Assembly (NCBI RefSeq): GCF_003289925.1
Contig: NZ_QLZQ01000002.1
Coordinates: 145,282 to 209,281, forward strand
Length of the DNA stretch: 64,000 nt
Direction: 5' to 3'
Source of the DNA: Planococcus maitriensis
GTDB lineage: Bacteria; Bacillota; Bacilli; Bacillales_A; Planococcaceae
The notes under the pieces were generated by a model. It saw nothing but the letters and a program-made list of their open reading frames with translations. It was not told where the DNA came from and ran no database searches. Every line of letters starts with the position of its first letter. The stretch's first letter is position 1. Positions 55,850-64,000 of the stretch are shown in pieces. A program made the translations under genes and the position numbers.

Positions 55850-55879
55850 TTGTCTTTTCAAACGAGACACTGCTAAAAT
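55850..55879 (+). promoter_or_regulatory. Candidate promoter of ispG
   Basis: TTGTCT, 18-bp spacer, TAAAAT, giving a leader of about 100 nt before ispG. Confidence 0.5.
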
Positions 55880-55983
55880 GGCTATAGGCAAGAGAAATAG
55901 ACCTGCACATGAATTCCGTGCAATAGTAAGCTGAGTGAACCGTCCGGATTTCCGGAAACTCACAAAAAGGAGAGATTTTTAAC

Positions 55984-57111
55984 ATGAGTGAAATAACTCA
56001 CCGTTCAAAAACACGCCCCGTCAAAGTCGGCGATATCACGATTGGCGGCAGCAATGAATTATTCATACAAAGTATGGCGACTACAAAAACACACGATGTG
56101 GAAGCAACGGTAGCGGAAATCCTCCGCTTAGAAGAAGCCGGATGCCAAGTCGTCCGTGTCGCATGCCCTGATGAGCGCGCGGCATACGCTATCGGCGAGA
56201 TCAAGAAACGCATCAATATTCCGCTCGTCGTAGATATCCATTTCGATTATAAATTGGCCTTGATCGCGATCGAGCAAGGCGCTGATAAAATCCGCATCAA
56301 CCCGGGCAATATCGGCCGCCGCGAAAAAGTCGAAGCGGTCGTCAATGCAGCGAAAGCGAAAGGCATCCCGATCCGCATCGGCGTCAACGCCGGTTCGCTC
56401 GAGCGCAAAATCCTTGAGAAATACGGCTATCCGACAGCGGACGGCATGGTCGAATCGGCATTGCACCATATCAAGATCCTTGAAGACCTTGATTTCCATG
56501 ACATCATCGTATCATTGAAAGCATCCGACGTGAGCCTCGCCATCGAAGCATATGAAAAAGCATCGAAAGCATTCGATTACCCGCTCCACCTCGGCATCAC
56601 GGAATCCGGCACATTGTTCTCCGGAACCGTGAAAAGTTCTGCAGGGCTCGGGGCATTGCTCGCAAAAGGCATCGGCAATACGCTCCGCGTCTCATTGAGC
56701 GCAGACCCTGTCGAGGAAGTCAAAGTAGCGCGTGAACTATTGAAAGTCTTCGGCTTGTCATCGAACGCCGCGACGCTCATCTCGTGCCCGACTTGCGGGC
56801 GTATCGAGATCGATTTGATTTCCATCGCGAATGAAGTGGAAGAATATATCTCCCACATCAAAGCCCCGCTTAAAGTCGCCGTTCTCGGCTGTGCCGTCAA
56901 CGGCCCGGGCGAAGCGCGCGAAGCCGATATCGGCATCGCTGGCGCACGCGGAGAAGGCCTGCTCTTCATGCATGGCAAAACAGTCCGTAAAGTGCCTGAA
57001 GAAACGATGGTCGAGGAATTGAAGATCGAAATCGATAAATTAGCCGAAGAATATTTCGCTAAACAGGCTGAAGAGAAAAAGCAAAAGGAACTCGAACAAC
57101 AACAAGCATAA
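55984..57111 (+). CDS. ispG: 4-hydroxy-3-methylbut-2-enyl diphosphate synthase
   Basis: 375 residues. N-terminal TIM barrel ([19 protein letters not shown]) and C-terminal iron-sulfur domain with cluster ligands in [11 protein letters not shown] (two Cys near 263) and [16 protein letters not shown] (Cys near 298). Reduces MEcPP to HMBPP, the penultimate MEP step; the next enzyme, IspH, is encoded 5.6 kb away. Start ATG at 55984 after AAAGGAGAG. The tail ([13 protein letters not shown]) is low complexity. Confidence 0.95.
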   Translation: MSEITHRSKTRPVKVGDITIGGSNELFIQSMATTKTHDVEATVAEILRLEEAGCQVVRVACPDERAAYAIGEIKKRINIPLVVDIHFDYKLALIAIEQGADKIRINPGNIGRREKVEAVVNAAKAKGIPIRIGVNAGSLERKILEKYGYPTADGMVESALHHIKILEDLDFHDIIVSLKASDVSLAIEAYEKASKAFDYPLHLGITESGTLFSGTVKSSAGLGALLAKGIGNTLRVSLSADPVEEVKVARELLKVFGLSSNAATLISCPTCGRIEIDLISIANEVEEYISHIKAPLKVAVLGCAVNGPGEAREADIGIAGARGEGLLFMHGKTVRKVPEETMVEELKIEIDKLAEEYFAKQAEEKKQKELEQQQA

Positions 57112-57123
57112 GGTTGTGATTAC

Positions 57124-57711
57124 ATGTACCGATTCGGTATCGACATCGACGGCACCGTCACCTGCCCGACCTCATTGATCCCCCATATCAATGAAGCGTT
57201 CGGCAGCGAGCTGACCATCGAAGATATCCGGGAATATGATTTGACGGCCGCTTTGCCGCAGCTCGATAAAAAAGAGTTCTATTCCTGGTTCAAAAAGCAC
57301 GAACCTAAAATCTATGCATCCTCCCCCATCTCGAAAGATGCAAAACAGATCCTCAATAATTGGAAAGACTATTATGAGCTGTTTTACATCTCCGCACGCG
57401 GGGACAATGTCAAAAGCGTCACGTTCGATTGGTTCGAACAGCATGCCATTGCCTACGACCATATCGAATTGATCGGCACGCATAAAAAAATCAGCACCGC
57501 CAAAGCGCATAATGTCGATTTGTTCTTCGAAGACAAACACGATAATGCAGTAGAGATATCCGAGGAACTGGACATTCCGGTCATTTTATTCGACACCCCT
57601 TACAACCGTGAGCCGGTGCCGGATAAAGTGGTCCGCGTCTATGATTGGCTCGAAGCCGAGCAATGGGTGAAAAAAGAATTCGGCGTCCAACAGGAATTGC
57701 TCAAGCGGTGA
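57124..57711 (+). CDS. yqfW: 5'(3')-deoxyribonucleotidase-like HAD phosphatase
   Basis: 195 residues, HAD superfamily. Motif I FGIDIDGTVTCPTS (nucleophile Asp and acid Asp), motif II FYISARGD near 100, motif III lysine near HKKIS and motif IV FFEDKHDN near 142. NT5C-type fold; Bacillus YqfW is an uncharacterised nucleotidase. Twelve bases after ispG, so probably cotranscribed. Substrate unknown. Confidence 0.85.
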   Translation: MYRFGIDIDGTVTCPTSLIPHINEAFGSELTIEDIREYDLTAALPQLDKKEFYSWFKKHEPKIYASSPISKDAKQILNNWKDYYELFYISARGDNVKSVTFDWFEQHAIAYDHIELIGTHKKISTAKAHNVDLFFEDKHDNAVEISEELDIPVILFDTPYNREPVPDKVVRVYDWLEAEQWVKKEFGVQQELLKR

Positions 57712-57715
57712 ACAG

Positions 57716-57746
57716 AGAGCGCAAGTCTAACTTGCGCTCTTTTTTA
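57716..57746 (+). terminator. Terminator after yqfW
   Basis: AGAGCGCAAG-TCTAA-CTTGCGCTCTTTTTT, five bases past the stop. Confidence 0.92.
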
Positions 57747-57774
57747 TTTGCCCGTTTCTATTGTCAGTAGACAA

Positions 57775-57806
57775 AAAGGGCCTGACAGCATTAGCTGTGA
57801 GGCCCT
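57775..57806 (-). terminator. Terminator hairpin, left copy
   Basis: GGGCCTCACAGC-TAAT-GCTGTCAGGCCC on the minus strand followed by TTTTT. It differs by a few bases from the hairpin at 58047, and only this copy has a T-run on the minus strand. It would be the real stop for zur-operon transcripts. Confidence 0.7.
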
Positions 57807-57892
57807 CTCAGAGTTTTGAAGAAGTCTATTAATCTATTGCGAATTAGAATGAATTCTTTTTTTCTACATTCAAAAATTAATGATCTTTCTAA

Positions 57893-58020
57893 GTATTTGG
57901 AGAAGTGTTCGCTCGACTCCAGTGGATCAGCGAGACGACCGAGACCCCGCAAGGCGCGAAGCGGCTGAGGAGGCTTGGGCGAGAGCCCACGGAAAGCGAG
58001 CGATAAGCTTCGGAAAATAC
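57893..58020. repeat. 128-bp inverted-repeat element between yqfW and zur
   Basis: Ends are imperfect inverted copies (GTATTTGGAGAAG and CTTCGGAAAATAC); inner arms also pair (CGCTCGACTCCAGTGG against CCACGGAAAGCGAGCG). The core contains GAGACCCCGCAAGGCGCGAAGCG and GAGGAGGCTTGGGCG-type steps that I recall from a recurring Bacillales intergenic repeat with GACCCCGCAGGxGCGAAGC cores. No ORF is supported. It may be a MITE-like or structured-RNA element. It is bracketed by two near-identical terminator hairpins. Confidence 0.7.
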
Positions 58021-58046
58021 GACTTTTTAACTTTCCCGACAGCCGA

Positions 58047-58080
58047 AGGGCCTGGCAGCATTAGCTGTCAGGCCCTTTTC
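58047..58080 (+). terminator. Terminator hairpin, right copy
   Basis: GGGCCTGGCAGC-ATTA-GCTGTCAGGCCC followed by TTTTC on the plus strand. On the minus strand it lacks a T-run, so it does not look like a stop for zur. Confidence 0.7.
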
Positions 58081-58091
58081 ACTACTAGCGT

Positions 58092-58502
58092 TTATTTACA
58101 GTCCGGGCATTTCCCGTAGATTTCGAATTTATGGTTGTCGATTTCATAAGCCGGCAACGCCGCCCCCAACATGTCCATCGGGCATAGTGGAATTTCCTTG
58201 ATCTTGCCGCAATCCATGCAGATGAAATGGTGATGGTGATGGTCGCTTTCGCAATGCATGCGGAAATGCTTTTCGCCGGACAACTCGGTCGCCTCCAAAA
58301 TATCGAGCGACACAAACGTCGCCAAGTTGCGGTAAACGGTATCGTAGCTCATGCTTGGATAGTCTTTTTGCATGACATCCAAAATATCACGGGCGGTTAG
58401 ATAGCGTTCGTCCCCTTCGAAAATTTCCAGGATCTGATTGCGTTTTGTCGTTTCTTTAAAACCGTTTTCTTTCAGGATGCCCCACGCTTTTTGTAAATTC
58501 AT
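58092..58502 (-). CDS. zur: Zinc uptake regulator Zur (Fur family)
   Basis: 136 residues. N-terminal winged helix (KETTKRNQILEIFEG and MSYDTVYRNLATF), then the dimerisation domain with a His-rich ESDHHHHHFICMDCGK and C-terminal KCPDC, giving the two structural-zinc CxxC pairs. The zinc-sensing histidines favour Zur over Fur or PerR, and it is the last gene of the znu operon, overlapping znuB by four bases. Confidence 0.9.
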   Translation of the reverse strand: MNLQKAWGILKENGFKETTKRNQILEIFEGDERYLTARDILDVMQKDYPSMSYDTVYRNLATFVSLDILEATELSGEKHFRMHCESDHHHHHFICMDCGKIKEIPLCPMDMLGAALPAYEIDNHKFEIYGKCPDCK

Positions 58503-59353
58503 GCGGCTGCCCCCCTTTTCTTAGATAACGAGATTTTTCGATAAGCCAGAATGACCAGCAAAATGGCAATGGATGTGACGACAATCGTGCCGCCTGGCGC
58601 TAAATCGAAGTAAAACGCAGCGACCAGCCCGGTCAGGACCGATATTTCACCGAATAGGATCGATAGCCAGATGGTTTGCTTGAAGCTTTTGGCGACGCGC
58701 ATTGCCGTCGCTACCGGGATGGTCATCAGTGATGACACGAGAAGTATGCCGACGATGCGCATCGAACCGGCAATGACTAAGGCCGTGACGATCATGAACA
58801 GGAAGTGGATCCATTTTGCAGGCAGGCCGGATGCCCGTGCGTATTCATCGTCGAAGGACAAGACAAATAATTCCTTGAAGAAGATACGGATAAACGCCAA
58901 CACGATCACGGCGATTCCTGCGACGATAAATAAATCCTGCCGGCTGACGGCTGAGACCGTGCCGAAGAGGTAGCCGAACAAATCGCTCGAAAATCCTTCC
59001 GCCAGGGAAATGAAAATGGCCCCGAAGCCAATGCCTGCGGAAAGGATGATCGGGATGGCCAGTTCTTCGTAATGCTTATAGACACTGCGCAGCCGCTCGA
59101 TGAGCATCGAGCCCATCACCGACGAGGCGATCCCGAGATACAGCGGGTTCAGTAACGCCAGTGCCCCGACACTTTGGCTTAGATAAAGGCTTCCGGCAAT
59201 GCCGGCAAGCGTCACATGGCTCAAGGCATCTGCGATCAGCGACAGCCTTCTCACGACGATGAAGACGCCGAGCAGCGGCGCAATGACGCCGATGATCAAG
59301 CCGGATGCGAATGCGTTTTGCAGAAATTCATAGGACAGTATGGCGTCAAGCAT
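58499..59353 (-). CDS. znuB: Zinc ABC transporter permease
   Basis: 284 residues from the ATG at 59353, with GGAAGGAAG upstream; the ORF can be extended but only over znuC. ABC-3 family with about eight membrane helices; LLGVFIVVRRLSLIADALSHVTLAG near 30-55 is the family signature. Imports zinc with ZnuC; a binding protein (ZnuA/AdcA type) is not encoded here. Overlaps znuC by eight bases. Confidence 0.92.
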   Translation of the reverse strand: MLDAILSYEFLQNAFASGLIIGVIAPLLGVFIVVRRLSLIADALSHVTLAGIAGSLYLSQSVGALALLNPLYLGIASSVMGSMLIERLRSVYKHYEELAIPIILSAGIGFGAIFISLAEGFSSDLFGYLFGTVSAVSRQDLFIVAGIAVIVLAFIRIFFKELFVLSFDDEYARASGLPAKWIHFLFMIVTALVIAGSMRIVGILLVSSLMTIPVATAMRVAKSFKQTIWLSILFGEISVLTGLVAAFYFDLAPGGTIVVTSIAILLVILAYRKISLSKKRGAAA

Positions 59354-60119
59354 GCGTATGGCTTCCTTCCGTATGATGGATTTTCCGGACGGAATGGCCA
59401 TACCACGCTTCGCGCTTCTCATCGCTCATCATATGCAATTGGTCTTTAAAGCCGTGGAAATGGATGGTCTGGTTCAAGCATGCGACGTGCGAGATGCGAT
59501 CGGTCACCGTATCGACGTCATGCGTCACAAGCACCAGCGTGATATTGCGTTCCCGGTTGAGCGCGGCGAGCATATCGTAGAACGCCTGCACGTTCTGGAC
59601 ATCGATGCCGACTGTCGGCTCGTCGAGTATGAGCACTTTTGGCTTGGCGACAAGTGCGCGCGCAATGAAGACACGCTGCTGCTGGCCGCCCGAAAGCTCG
59701 CTGATGCTGCGGTTTTTGAAGGATTTCATGCCCACTGCATCGAGCGCTTCCTCGACTTGCTGGGATGTGTTTTTCGGCAGTTTGTGGAACAAGCCGGCTT
59801 TTTTTGCCAGCCCACCCGCCACCACTTCCTGTACAGTCGCCGGAAAAGCCGAGTTGAACGAATTCGACTTCTGCGACACATAGCCGATCCATTCACGGTG
59901 TTTGAACTGCCTCGAATCAATACCGAACAATTCCACCCTGCCTTCGGATGGCCGGATGAGCCCGAGCATGATTTTCAATAAAGTCGATTTACCGGACCCA
60001 TTCGGGCCGAGTATCGCCAGGAAATCGCCTTCTTCCACTGTCATCGAAATGTGGTCCAGCGCTTTCGTTTGTTCATATTCATAGCTGACTTCTTTAATGT
60101 TGATCAATGGCGCTGCCAT
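59346..60119 (-). CDS. znuC: Zinc ABC transporter ATP-binding protein
   Basis: 257 residues from the ATG at 60119 (AAAAGGGGCG). Walker A ILGPNGSGKSTLLKIML near 37, Q-loop YVSQKSNSFNSAFPATVQEV typical of metal transporters, signature LSGGQQQRVFIARALV, Walker B VLILDEPTVGID and switch THDVDT. C-terminal His-rich tail (HMMSDEKREAWYGH and HHTEGSHTHA) may bind zinc. First gene of znuC-znuB-zur. Confidence 0.92.
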   Translation of the reverse strand: MAAPLINIKEVSYEYEQTKALDHISMTVEEGDFLAILGPNGSGKSTLLKIMLGLIRPSEGRVELFGIDSRQFKHREWIGYVSQKSNSFNSAFPATVQEVVAGGLAKKAGLFHKLPKNTSQQVEEALDAVGMKSFKNRSISELSGGQQQRVFIARALVAKPKVLILDEPTVGIDVQNVQAFYDMLAALNRERNITLVLVTHDVDTVTDRISHVACLNQTIHFHGFKDQLHMMSDEKREAWYGHSVRKIHHTEGSHTHA

Positions 60120-60135
60120 AGGGACGCCCCTTTTC

Positions 60136-60156
60136 CAATAATAATGATTACGATTT
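60136..60156. promoter_or_regulatory. Zur box of the znu operon
   Basis: On the minus strand AAATCGTAATCATTATTATTG matches the Bacillus Zur operator AAATCGTAATNATTACGATTT at about 18 of 21 positions. It lies at the transcription start, just after the -10, so zinc-loaded Zur would block initiation. Confidence 0.8.
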
Positions 60157-60169
60157 ACTATAAAAAGTA

Positions 60170-60200
60170 TAGAGCAGTTGCACGGTTCTGTAAACCGTTT
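60170..60200 (-). promoter_or_regulatory. Candidate znuC promoter
   Basis: TTTACA, 17-bp spacer, TATACT on the minus strand within about 60168-60201 and directly upstream of the Zur box. Confidence 0.6.
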
Positions 60201-60326
60201 GGGCTTCTGGACAAAGCCGTTAAAAGATGGAACAAGCGTATGGAACTCATGATATTGAACGGCCATTCCCAATCAAGTTGACTTTAAGCCGCCCGGTCAC
60301 CCGCCTCCTGCCCCCCAAAAAGAAGA

Positions 60327-60354
60327 AAACAGCGCCACATTGGCGCTGTTTCCG
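60327..60354 (-). terminator. Terminator after nfo
   Basis: Minus-strand AAACAGCGCC-AATGT-GGCGCTGTTT followed by TCTTCTTTTT, immediately past the nfo stop. Confidence 0.8.
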
Positions 60355-60360
60355 GATTGA

Positions 60361-61263
60361 TCATTGTGATTCGATCGGCAATTTCATCTTCTCGATTTCA
60401 TCAGGCGCAAAGACGCCATTTTTGAACATCTCGATTTCATATGCATATGGCGCTTTTTTCTTTTTCGCATCCAGTCCGACGTATGGTGTCTCCAGTATTT
60501 TCGGCACGTGCATCAATTGTTTATGGTGGACAATCGAATTGAGTGCGTCAAAACCGATTTCGCCGAAGCCGATATTTTCATGGCGGTCTTTCCCTGCCCC
60601 GCGTATGTTCTTGCTGTCGTTGATATGCAACACTTGCAAACGGTCGATTCCGATGATGCGGTCGAATTCCGCCAGCACACCGTCGAAATCTTCCTTGATG
60701 TCATAGCCTGCATCGTGGACGTGGCATGTATCGAAGCAGACCGATAAACGCTCATTATGCGTTACGCCATTGATGATCGCTGCCAACTCCTCGAAGTTAC
60801 GCCCGATTTCACTGCCTTTTCCTGCCATCGTCTCAAGCGCGATATTGACCGGGAAATCCTGTGTCAGCACTTCATTCAAGCCTTCGATGATTTTCTGTGT
60901 GCCGGCTTCTACACCCGCACCCACATGCGCACCGGGATGCAACACGATTTGTTCTGCCCCGAGCGCTGCCGTGCGTTCGATTTCCGACTGCAAAAACTCG
61001 ACACCGAGTTCGAATGTTGCAGGCTTTGTCGTATTGGCGATATTGATGATATAAGGTGCGTGGACGATGATATTCGACAGGCCATGCTCTGCCATATGCG
61101 CCCGTCCCGCTTCGATATTAAGTTCTTCGATCGGTTTGCGGCGCGTGTTTTGCGGTGCGCCCGTATAGATCATGAAAGTCGTGGAGCCGTAGGAAGCGGC
61201 TTCCTCGCTCGCGCCAAGCAGCATCTTCTTGCCGCTCATCGAGACATGCGATCCTAATAGCAT
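60361..61263 (-). CDS. nfo: Endonuclease IV
   Basis: 300 residues, TIM-barrel apurinic/apyrimidinic endonuclease. Metal-ligand segments: [11 protein letters not shown] near 62, [11 protein letters not shown] near 107, [13 protein letters not shown] near 178, HINDSKN near 215 and [12 protein letters not shown] near 228. Cleaves 5' to abasic sites in base-excision repair. Start ATG at 61263 with AAGGGGTT upstream, 12 nt after cshB, so likely cotranscribed. Confidence 0.94.
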   Translation of the reverse strand: MLLGSHVSMSGKKMLLGASEEAASYGSTTFMIYTGAPQNTRRKPIEELNIEAGRAHMAEHGLSNIIVHAPYIINIANTTKPATFELGVEFLQSEIERTAALGAEQIVLHPGAHVGAGVEAGTQKIIEGLNEVLTQDFPVNIALETMAGKGSEIGRNFEELAAIINGVTHNERLSVCFDTCHVHDAGYDIKEDFDGVLAEFDRIIGIDRLQVLHINDSKNIRGAGKDRHENIGFGEIGFDALNSIVHHKQLMHVPKILETPYVGLDAKKKKAPYAYEIEMFKNGVFAPDEIEKMKLPIESQ

Positions 61264-61275
61264 TTGGATAACCCC

Positions 61276-62571
61276 TTACTTTTTGCGGTTTTTGCGTCTT
61301 TCCGCTTTTTTGATTTCGTCCATTTTCCATTTCATTTTCTTCTTGTACATCGGTTTGACGCTTTTCGGTTTATGGACCATCGATTTTGCCTTGGTATCGG
61401 CTTCGTTCTCCGTGCGCACACGTTTTTTACGGCCGTGGCGCTCTTTCATATCGACAAATTCGCCTTTGACGATATCCTTTTGCTGGAACGGGATGCCCAT
61501 CTTCTCGACGCGGACAATTGCATCCTCGTCTTCCGGGCTGAACAAGGTGATCGCGACGCCTTTGAGTCCCGCGCGCGCTGTACGGCCCACACGGTGGATG
61601 AAGAATTCCAGGTCTTCCGGCAATTCGTAGTTGATGACATGGCTGACGCCCTGGATATCGATTCCGCGTGCGGCAAGATCTGTCGCTACAATATACTGAT
61701 ACTCGAGATCGCGCACTTGCTTCATCATCTTGACCCGTTCGCGCGGTGCCAGATCGCCGTGGATCTTCCCTACGCGAATGCCGCTTTTCGACAATTCTTC
61801 TGCGATGTAATCGGCATTGGTGCGCGTATTGACAAAAATGATCGCAAGATACGGATTGATGATTTGCATCACTTCTTGCAAGCGTTCAACTTTCTTTTTG
61901 CTGCGCACTGGCACCAAATAGAAATCCAGGCCTTCTGCGGTTGGACGCTTATCGCCGATCTTGATATGCGCCGGGTTGGCCATGTATTTCTTCAGGAACG
62001 GCTTGAGTTTCTCTGGAATCGTAGCCGAGAAAACGTACATTTCCAGGTCGTCGCGCATTTTCCCTGCGACCTGGTCGATCTCTTCGATAAAGCCCATGTC
62101 AAATGCCAGGTCGGCCTCATCGACAATAAGGATCTTGGCGGTATGGACGAGCAACGCATTTTCGTTGACAAGGTCTTTCAAACGCCCCGGTGTCCCGATA
62201 ACGATATGCGGCTGCGTTTTCAATTTATTGATCGAACGCTGTTTATCCGTTCCGCCGATGAACGATTTCACTTCGATGCCGGAGTCGCCGATCAATTTCT
62301 GGATTTCGTTAAAGATCTGCGTTCCGAGTTCACGCGTCGGCGCAGCGATCACTGCTTGGACTTCCTGCTTCGAAACATCTATGCGTTCGACGATCGGGAT
62401 GATAAAGCTATGGGTCTTGCCTGTACCTGTATGGGACTGGCCAATGGCACTGTTTCCGCTCATGATTTGCGGAATCATTTCCTTTTGGATGGCTGTCGGT
62501 TCCGTAAAACCGAGTTGTTCGACCGCTTCAAGCAAAAACGGCTTGAGACGGTATTCGTTGAATTTTGTCAT
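61276..62571 (-). CDS. cshB: DEAD-box RNA helicase CshB
   Basis: 431 residues. Q motif FTEPTAIQKEMIPQI, motif I SHTGTGKTHSF near 48, Ia APTRELGTQI, II VDEADLAFDMG (a DEAD variant), III SATIPEKL, and C-terminal VATDLAARGIDIQG and HRVGRTARAG. Basic tail (KRVRTENEADTKAKSMVHK and KKKMKW) is the CshB-type RNA-binding extension. Helps cold-shock RNA unwinding and ribosome assembly. Same neighbours as yqfR in Bacillus. Confidence 0.93.
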   Translation of the reverse strand: MTKFNEYRLKPFLLEAVEQLGFTEPTAIQKEMIPQIMSGNSAIGQSHTGTGKTHSFIIPIVERIDVSKQEVQAVIAAPTRELGTQIFNEIQKLIGDSGIEVKSFIGGTDKQRSINKLKTQPHIVIGTPGRLKDLVNENALLVHTAKILIVDEADLAFDMGFIEEIDQVAGKMRDDLEMYVFSATIPEKLKPFLKKYMANPAHIKIGDKRPTAEGLDFYLVPVRSKKKVERLQEVMQIINPYLAIIFVNTRTNADYIAEELSKSGIRVGKIHGDLAPRERVKMMKQVRDLEYQYIVATDLAARGIDIQGVSHVINYELPEDLEFFIHRVGRTARAGLKGVAITLFSPEDEDAIVRVEKMGIPFQQKDIVKGEFVDMKERHGRKKRVRTENEADTKAKSMVHKPKSVKPMYKKKMKWKMDEIKKAERRKNRKK

Positions 62572-62639
62572 GGGATATAGTTCCCTCCTTAAGCTCTAGC
62601 TATTATAGCATAAAATGGCTCTCCTACGCGATGCATCTT

Positions 62640-62668
62640 TTGTAAAGCGGCGGCGTCTCCGTTATAAT
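62640..62668 (+). promoter_or_regulatory. Promoter of ispH
   Basis: TTGTAA, exact 17-bp spacer, TATAAT, ending 28 bp before the TTG start. Confidence 0.75.
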
Positions 62669-62696
62669 GAAGTCATGATGTTGAAAGGAGTGCGGT

Positions 62697-63683
62697 TTGA
62701 AAATGAAAGTAAAAAAGATTTCGCCTAGAGGGTATTGCTACGGGGTAGTGGATGCCATGGTCATCGCGAAAAATGCAGCCATGGATGAAACTTTGCCGCG
62801 CCCGATTTATATATTGGGCATGATTGTCCATAACAAACATGTGACGGATGCATTCGAAGAAGATGGCATCATCACGCTCGACGGCAAAAACCGCCTCGAG
62901 ATCCTCGAGAAAGTGGAAACCGGGACGGTCATCTTCACGGCACATGGCGTATCTCCGCAAGTGCGTGAATTGGCCCGCAGAAAAGGGCTTGTTTCGATCG
63001 ATGCCACGTGCCCTGATGTGACCGTGACGCACGATTTAATCCGTGAAAAAACGGCTGAAGGCTTCCATATCGTCTATATCGGCAAAAGCGGGCATCCGGA
63101 ACCGGAAGGCGCAATCGGCGTCGCTCCGGATTTGGTCCATTTGGTTGAAACGCTCGATGATGTCAATGCGCTCGAACTGGACGAAGACAAGATCATCATC
63201 ACCAACCAGACGACGATGAGCCAATGGGACGTCGTCCATATGATGGAACGTTTGAAAGAACGCTTCCCCCACGCTGAGGTCCACAAAGAGATCTGCCTGG
63301 CCACCCAAGTACGCCAGGAAGCAGTCGCAGAACAAGCAGTGGATGCCGACTTGTTGTTGGTGATCGGCGATCCGATGAGCAATAACTCCAACCGGCTGGC
63401 ACAAGTGTCCCAGGACATCGCCGGTACACCGGCTTACCGCATCTCCGACTTGTCGGAACTGAAACTGGAATGGCTGGAAGGCGTCGAAACGGTCGCCTTG
63501 ACCGCTGGTGCCTCAACGCCTACACCGATCGTCAAAGAAGTGATGAAATTCCTGGATCAATACGATCCCGAAGATCCGGAAACCCATACACTCGAACGTT
63601 CCGTTCCACTCAATAAAATCTTGCCGAAAATCAAGCATCCGAAACCATCGGAGCGTATCGAACCGTATCCGGTGAACGAATAA
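62697..63683 (+). CDS. ispH: 4-hydroxy-3-methylbut-2-enyl diphosphate reductase
   Basis: 328 residues with TTG at 62697 (AAAGGAG six bases upstream; an ATG two codons later also fits). Iron-sulfur cluster cysteines in [11 protein letters not shown] near 14, [11 protein letters not shown] near 104 and [12 protein letters not shown] near 202; substrate residues TAHGVSP, TNQTTMS and [11 protein letters not shown]. Last MEP step, giving IPP and DMAPP for IspA. Its own promoter and terminator. Confidence 0.95.
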   Translation: MKMKVKKISPRGYCYGVVDAMVIAKNAAMDETLPRPIYILGMIVHNKHVTDAFEEDGIITLDGKNRLEILEKVETGTVIFTAHGVSPQVRELARRKGLVSIDATCPDVTVTHDLIREKTAEGFHIVYIGKSGHPEPEGAIGVAPDLVHLVETLDDVNALELDEDKIIITNQTTMSQWDVVHMMERLKERFPHAEVHKEICLATQVRQEAVAEQAVDADLLLVIGDPMSNNSNRLAQVSQDIAGTPAYRISDLSELKLEWLEGVETVALTAGASTPTPIVKEVMKFLDQYDPEDPETHTLERSVPLNKILPKIKHPKPSERIEPYPVNE

Positions 63684-63686
63684 CAC

Positions 63687-63722
63687 TTAAAAAAGAGGCC
63701 CTGAATCGGGCCTCTTTTTTCA
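63687..63722. terminator. Bidirectional terminator between ispH and yqfO
   Basis: AAAAAAGAGGCCC-TGAATC-GGGCCTCTTTTTT, with T-runs in both directions. Confidence 0.93.
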
Positions 63723-63725
63723 TGT

Positions 63726-64000
63726 TCACTTTATGCGAAACGGTTCCGTATTCACTTCGGACGGCAGGAATTCACATTGCCAGTTTGAGCTTTTTTCGGT
63801 CATGTGGTTCACGACCCCCTGGATCATCACCTTCTCGACATGATGGCCAGGGTCGATCACCGGCAAGCCAATTGCCTGTGCATCCTGGGCGACGTGGAAA
63901 TAAAGGTCACCCGTCACATAGACATCCGCTCCGGCGCGTTTTGCCTGCTGGATGTATTTATTGCCGTCGCCACCGAGCACCGCCACTTTTTTGATGGTTT
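63726..64000 (-). CDS. yqfO: Nif3-like dinuclear metal-centre protein, C-terminal fragment (partial)
   Basis: About 91 residues to the stop at 63726; the 5' end is outside the window. KKVAVLGGDGNKYIQQAKRAGADVYVTGDLYFH-type sequence with a metal-ligand His in DPGHHVEK identifies the C-terminal half of a Nif3/YqfO hexamer (GTP cyclohydrolase I type 2 homologue). Function of the family is not settled. In Bacillus it is also next to ispH and cshB. Confidence 0.85.
   Translation of the reverse strand, partial: TIKKVAVLGGDGNKYIQQAKRAGADVYVTGDLYFHVAQDAQAIGLPVIDPGHHVEKVMIQGVVNHMTEKSSNWQCEFLPSEVNTEPFRIK

Noticed and set aside
57840-58080. Small gene inside the yqfW-zur spacer
   Set aside because: The only open frame spans the inverted-repeat element and has no ribosome site; the stretch is better explained as a non-coding repeat.
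61264-62580. 438-codon plus-strand open frame opposite cshB
   Set aside because: It mirrors the helicase almost end to end; the minus-strand frame has all DEAD-box motifs, whereas this translation is rich in Phe, Asp, His and Arg and matches nothing.
1-64000. Mobile elements, prophage, CRISPR, defence or secondary-metabolite clusters
   Set aside because: No transposase, integrase, recombinase, cas gene or array-like direct repeats with spacers were seen; the gene order is collinear with the Bacillus core chromosome throughout.

Overview
The window reads as a core-chromosome segment of a Gram-positive Bacillales bacterium, most likely a Planococcus/Planomicrobium-type member of the Planococcaceae. 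Evidence is the long collinearity with the Bacillus yqf-yqg-yqh-yqi region, typical Bacillales ribosome binding sites, lipoteichoic-acid and comG genes, and a base composition near 50 percent G+C. Sporulation genes normally embedded in this synteny (the spoIIIA operon between efp and accB, and spoIVB between recN and spo0A) are absent although spo0A is present, which fits an asporogenous lineage. This assignment is an inference from gene content, not from a search.

Layout (most genes on the minus strand, so each block is read from high to low coordinates). 1-12449: branched-chain keto-acid catabolism (bkdR, then ptb-bcd-buk-lpdV-bkdAA-bkdAB-bkdB), followed by the B12-dependent methylmalonyl-CoA mutase genes mutA and mutB (cut by the window edge). 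12578-13612: yqzF and a glycerophosphodiesterase. 13811-16761: argR-recN-spo0A. 16942-22252: tlyA, dxs, ispA, xseB, xseA. 22325-26063: folD, nusB, yqhY, accC, accB. 26188-28270: efp, pepQ-like peptidase, aroQ. 28436-31075: class II ribonucleotide reductase nrdJ with twin NrdR boxes. 31383-36000: rhodanese-like yqhL and gcvT-gcvPA-gcvPB behind a tandem glycine riboswitch. 36148-40372: comGA-GG competence pseudopilus operon ending in aroK. 40659-45129: yqgY, yqgX, yqgW, an LtaS-family enzyme, yqgQ, yqgN, rpmG. 45288-49812: pstSCAB-phoU behind a four-repeat PhoP box. 49912-55806: pbpA, sodA, yqgC, a Na/Pi cotransporter and a DUF1189 protein. 55984-57711: ispG and yqfW. 58092-60163: znuC-znuB-zur under a Zur box. 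60361-64000: nfo, cshB, ispH and the end of yqfO.

Much of the regulation can be read from the DNA: ARG box, NrdR boxes, PhoP box, Zur box, glycine riboswitch, more than twenty intrinsic terminators, and a helically phased TTGCAA array in front of the bkd operon.

I see no phage, insertion sequence, CRISPR array or defence island. The more unusual points are: a BkdR activator whose sigma-54-contacting GAFTGA loop reads GATLES, next to that phased operator array; two different non-coding repeat elements (one nested inside the bkd operon, one bracketed by a duplicated terminator); a comGD gene whose prepilin leader can only begin at an AUC codon; a very short comGG; and a rhodanese-like protein without its catalytic cysteine.
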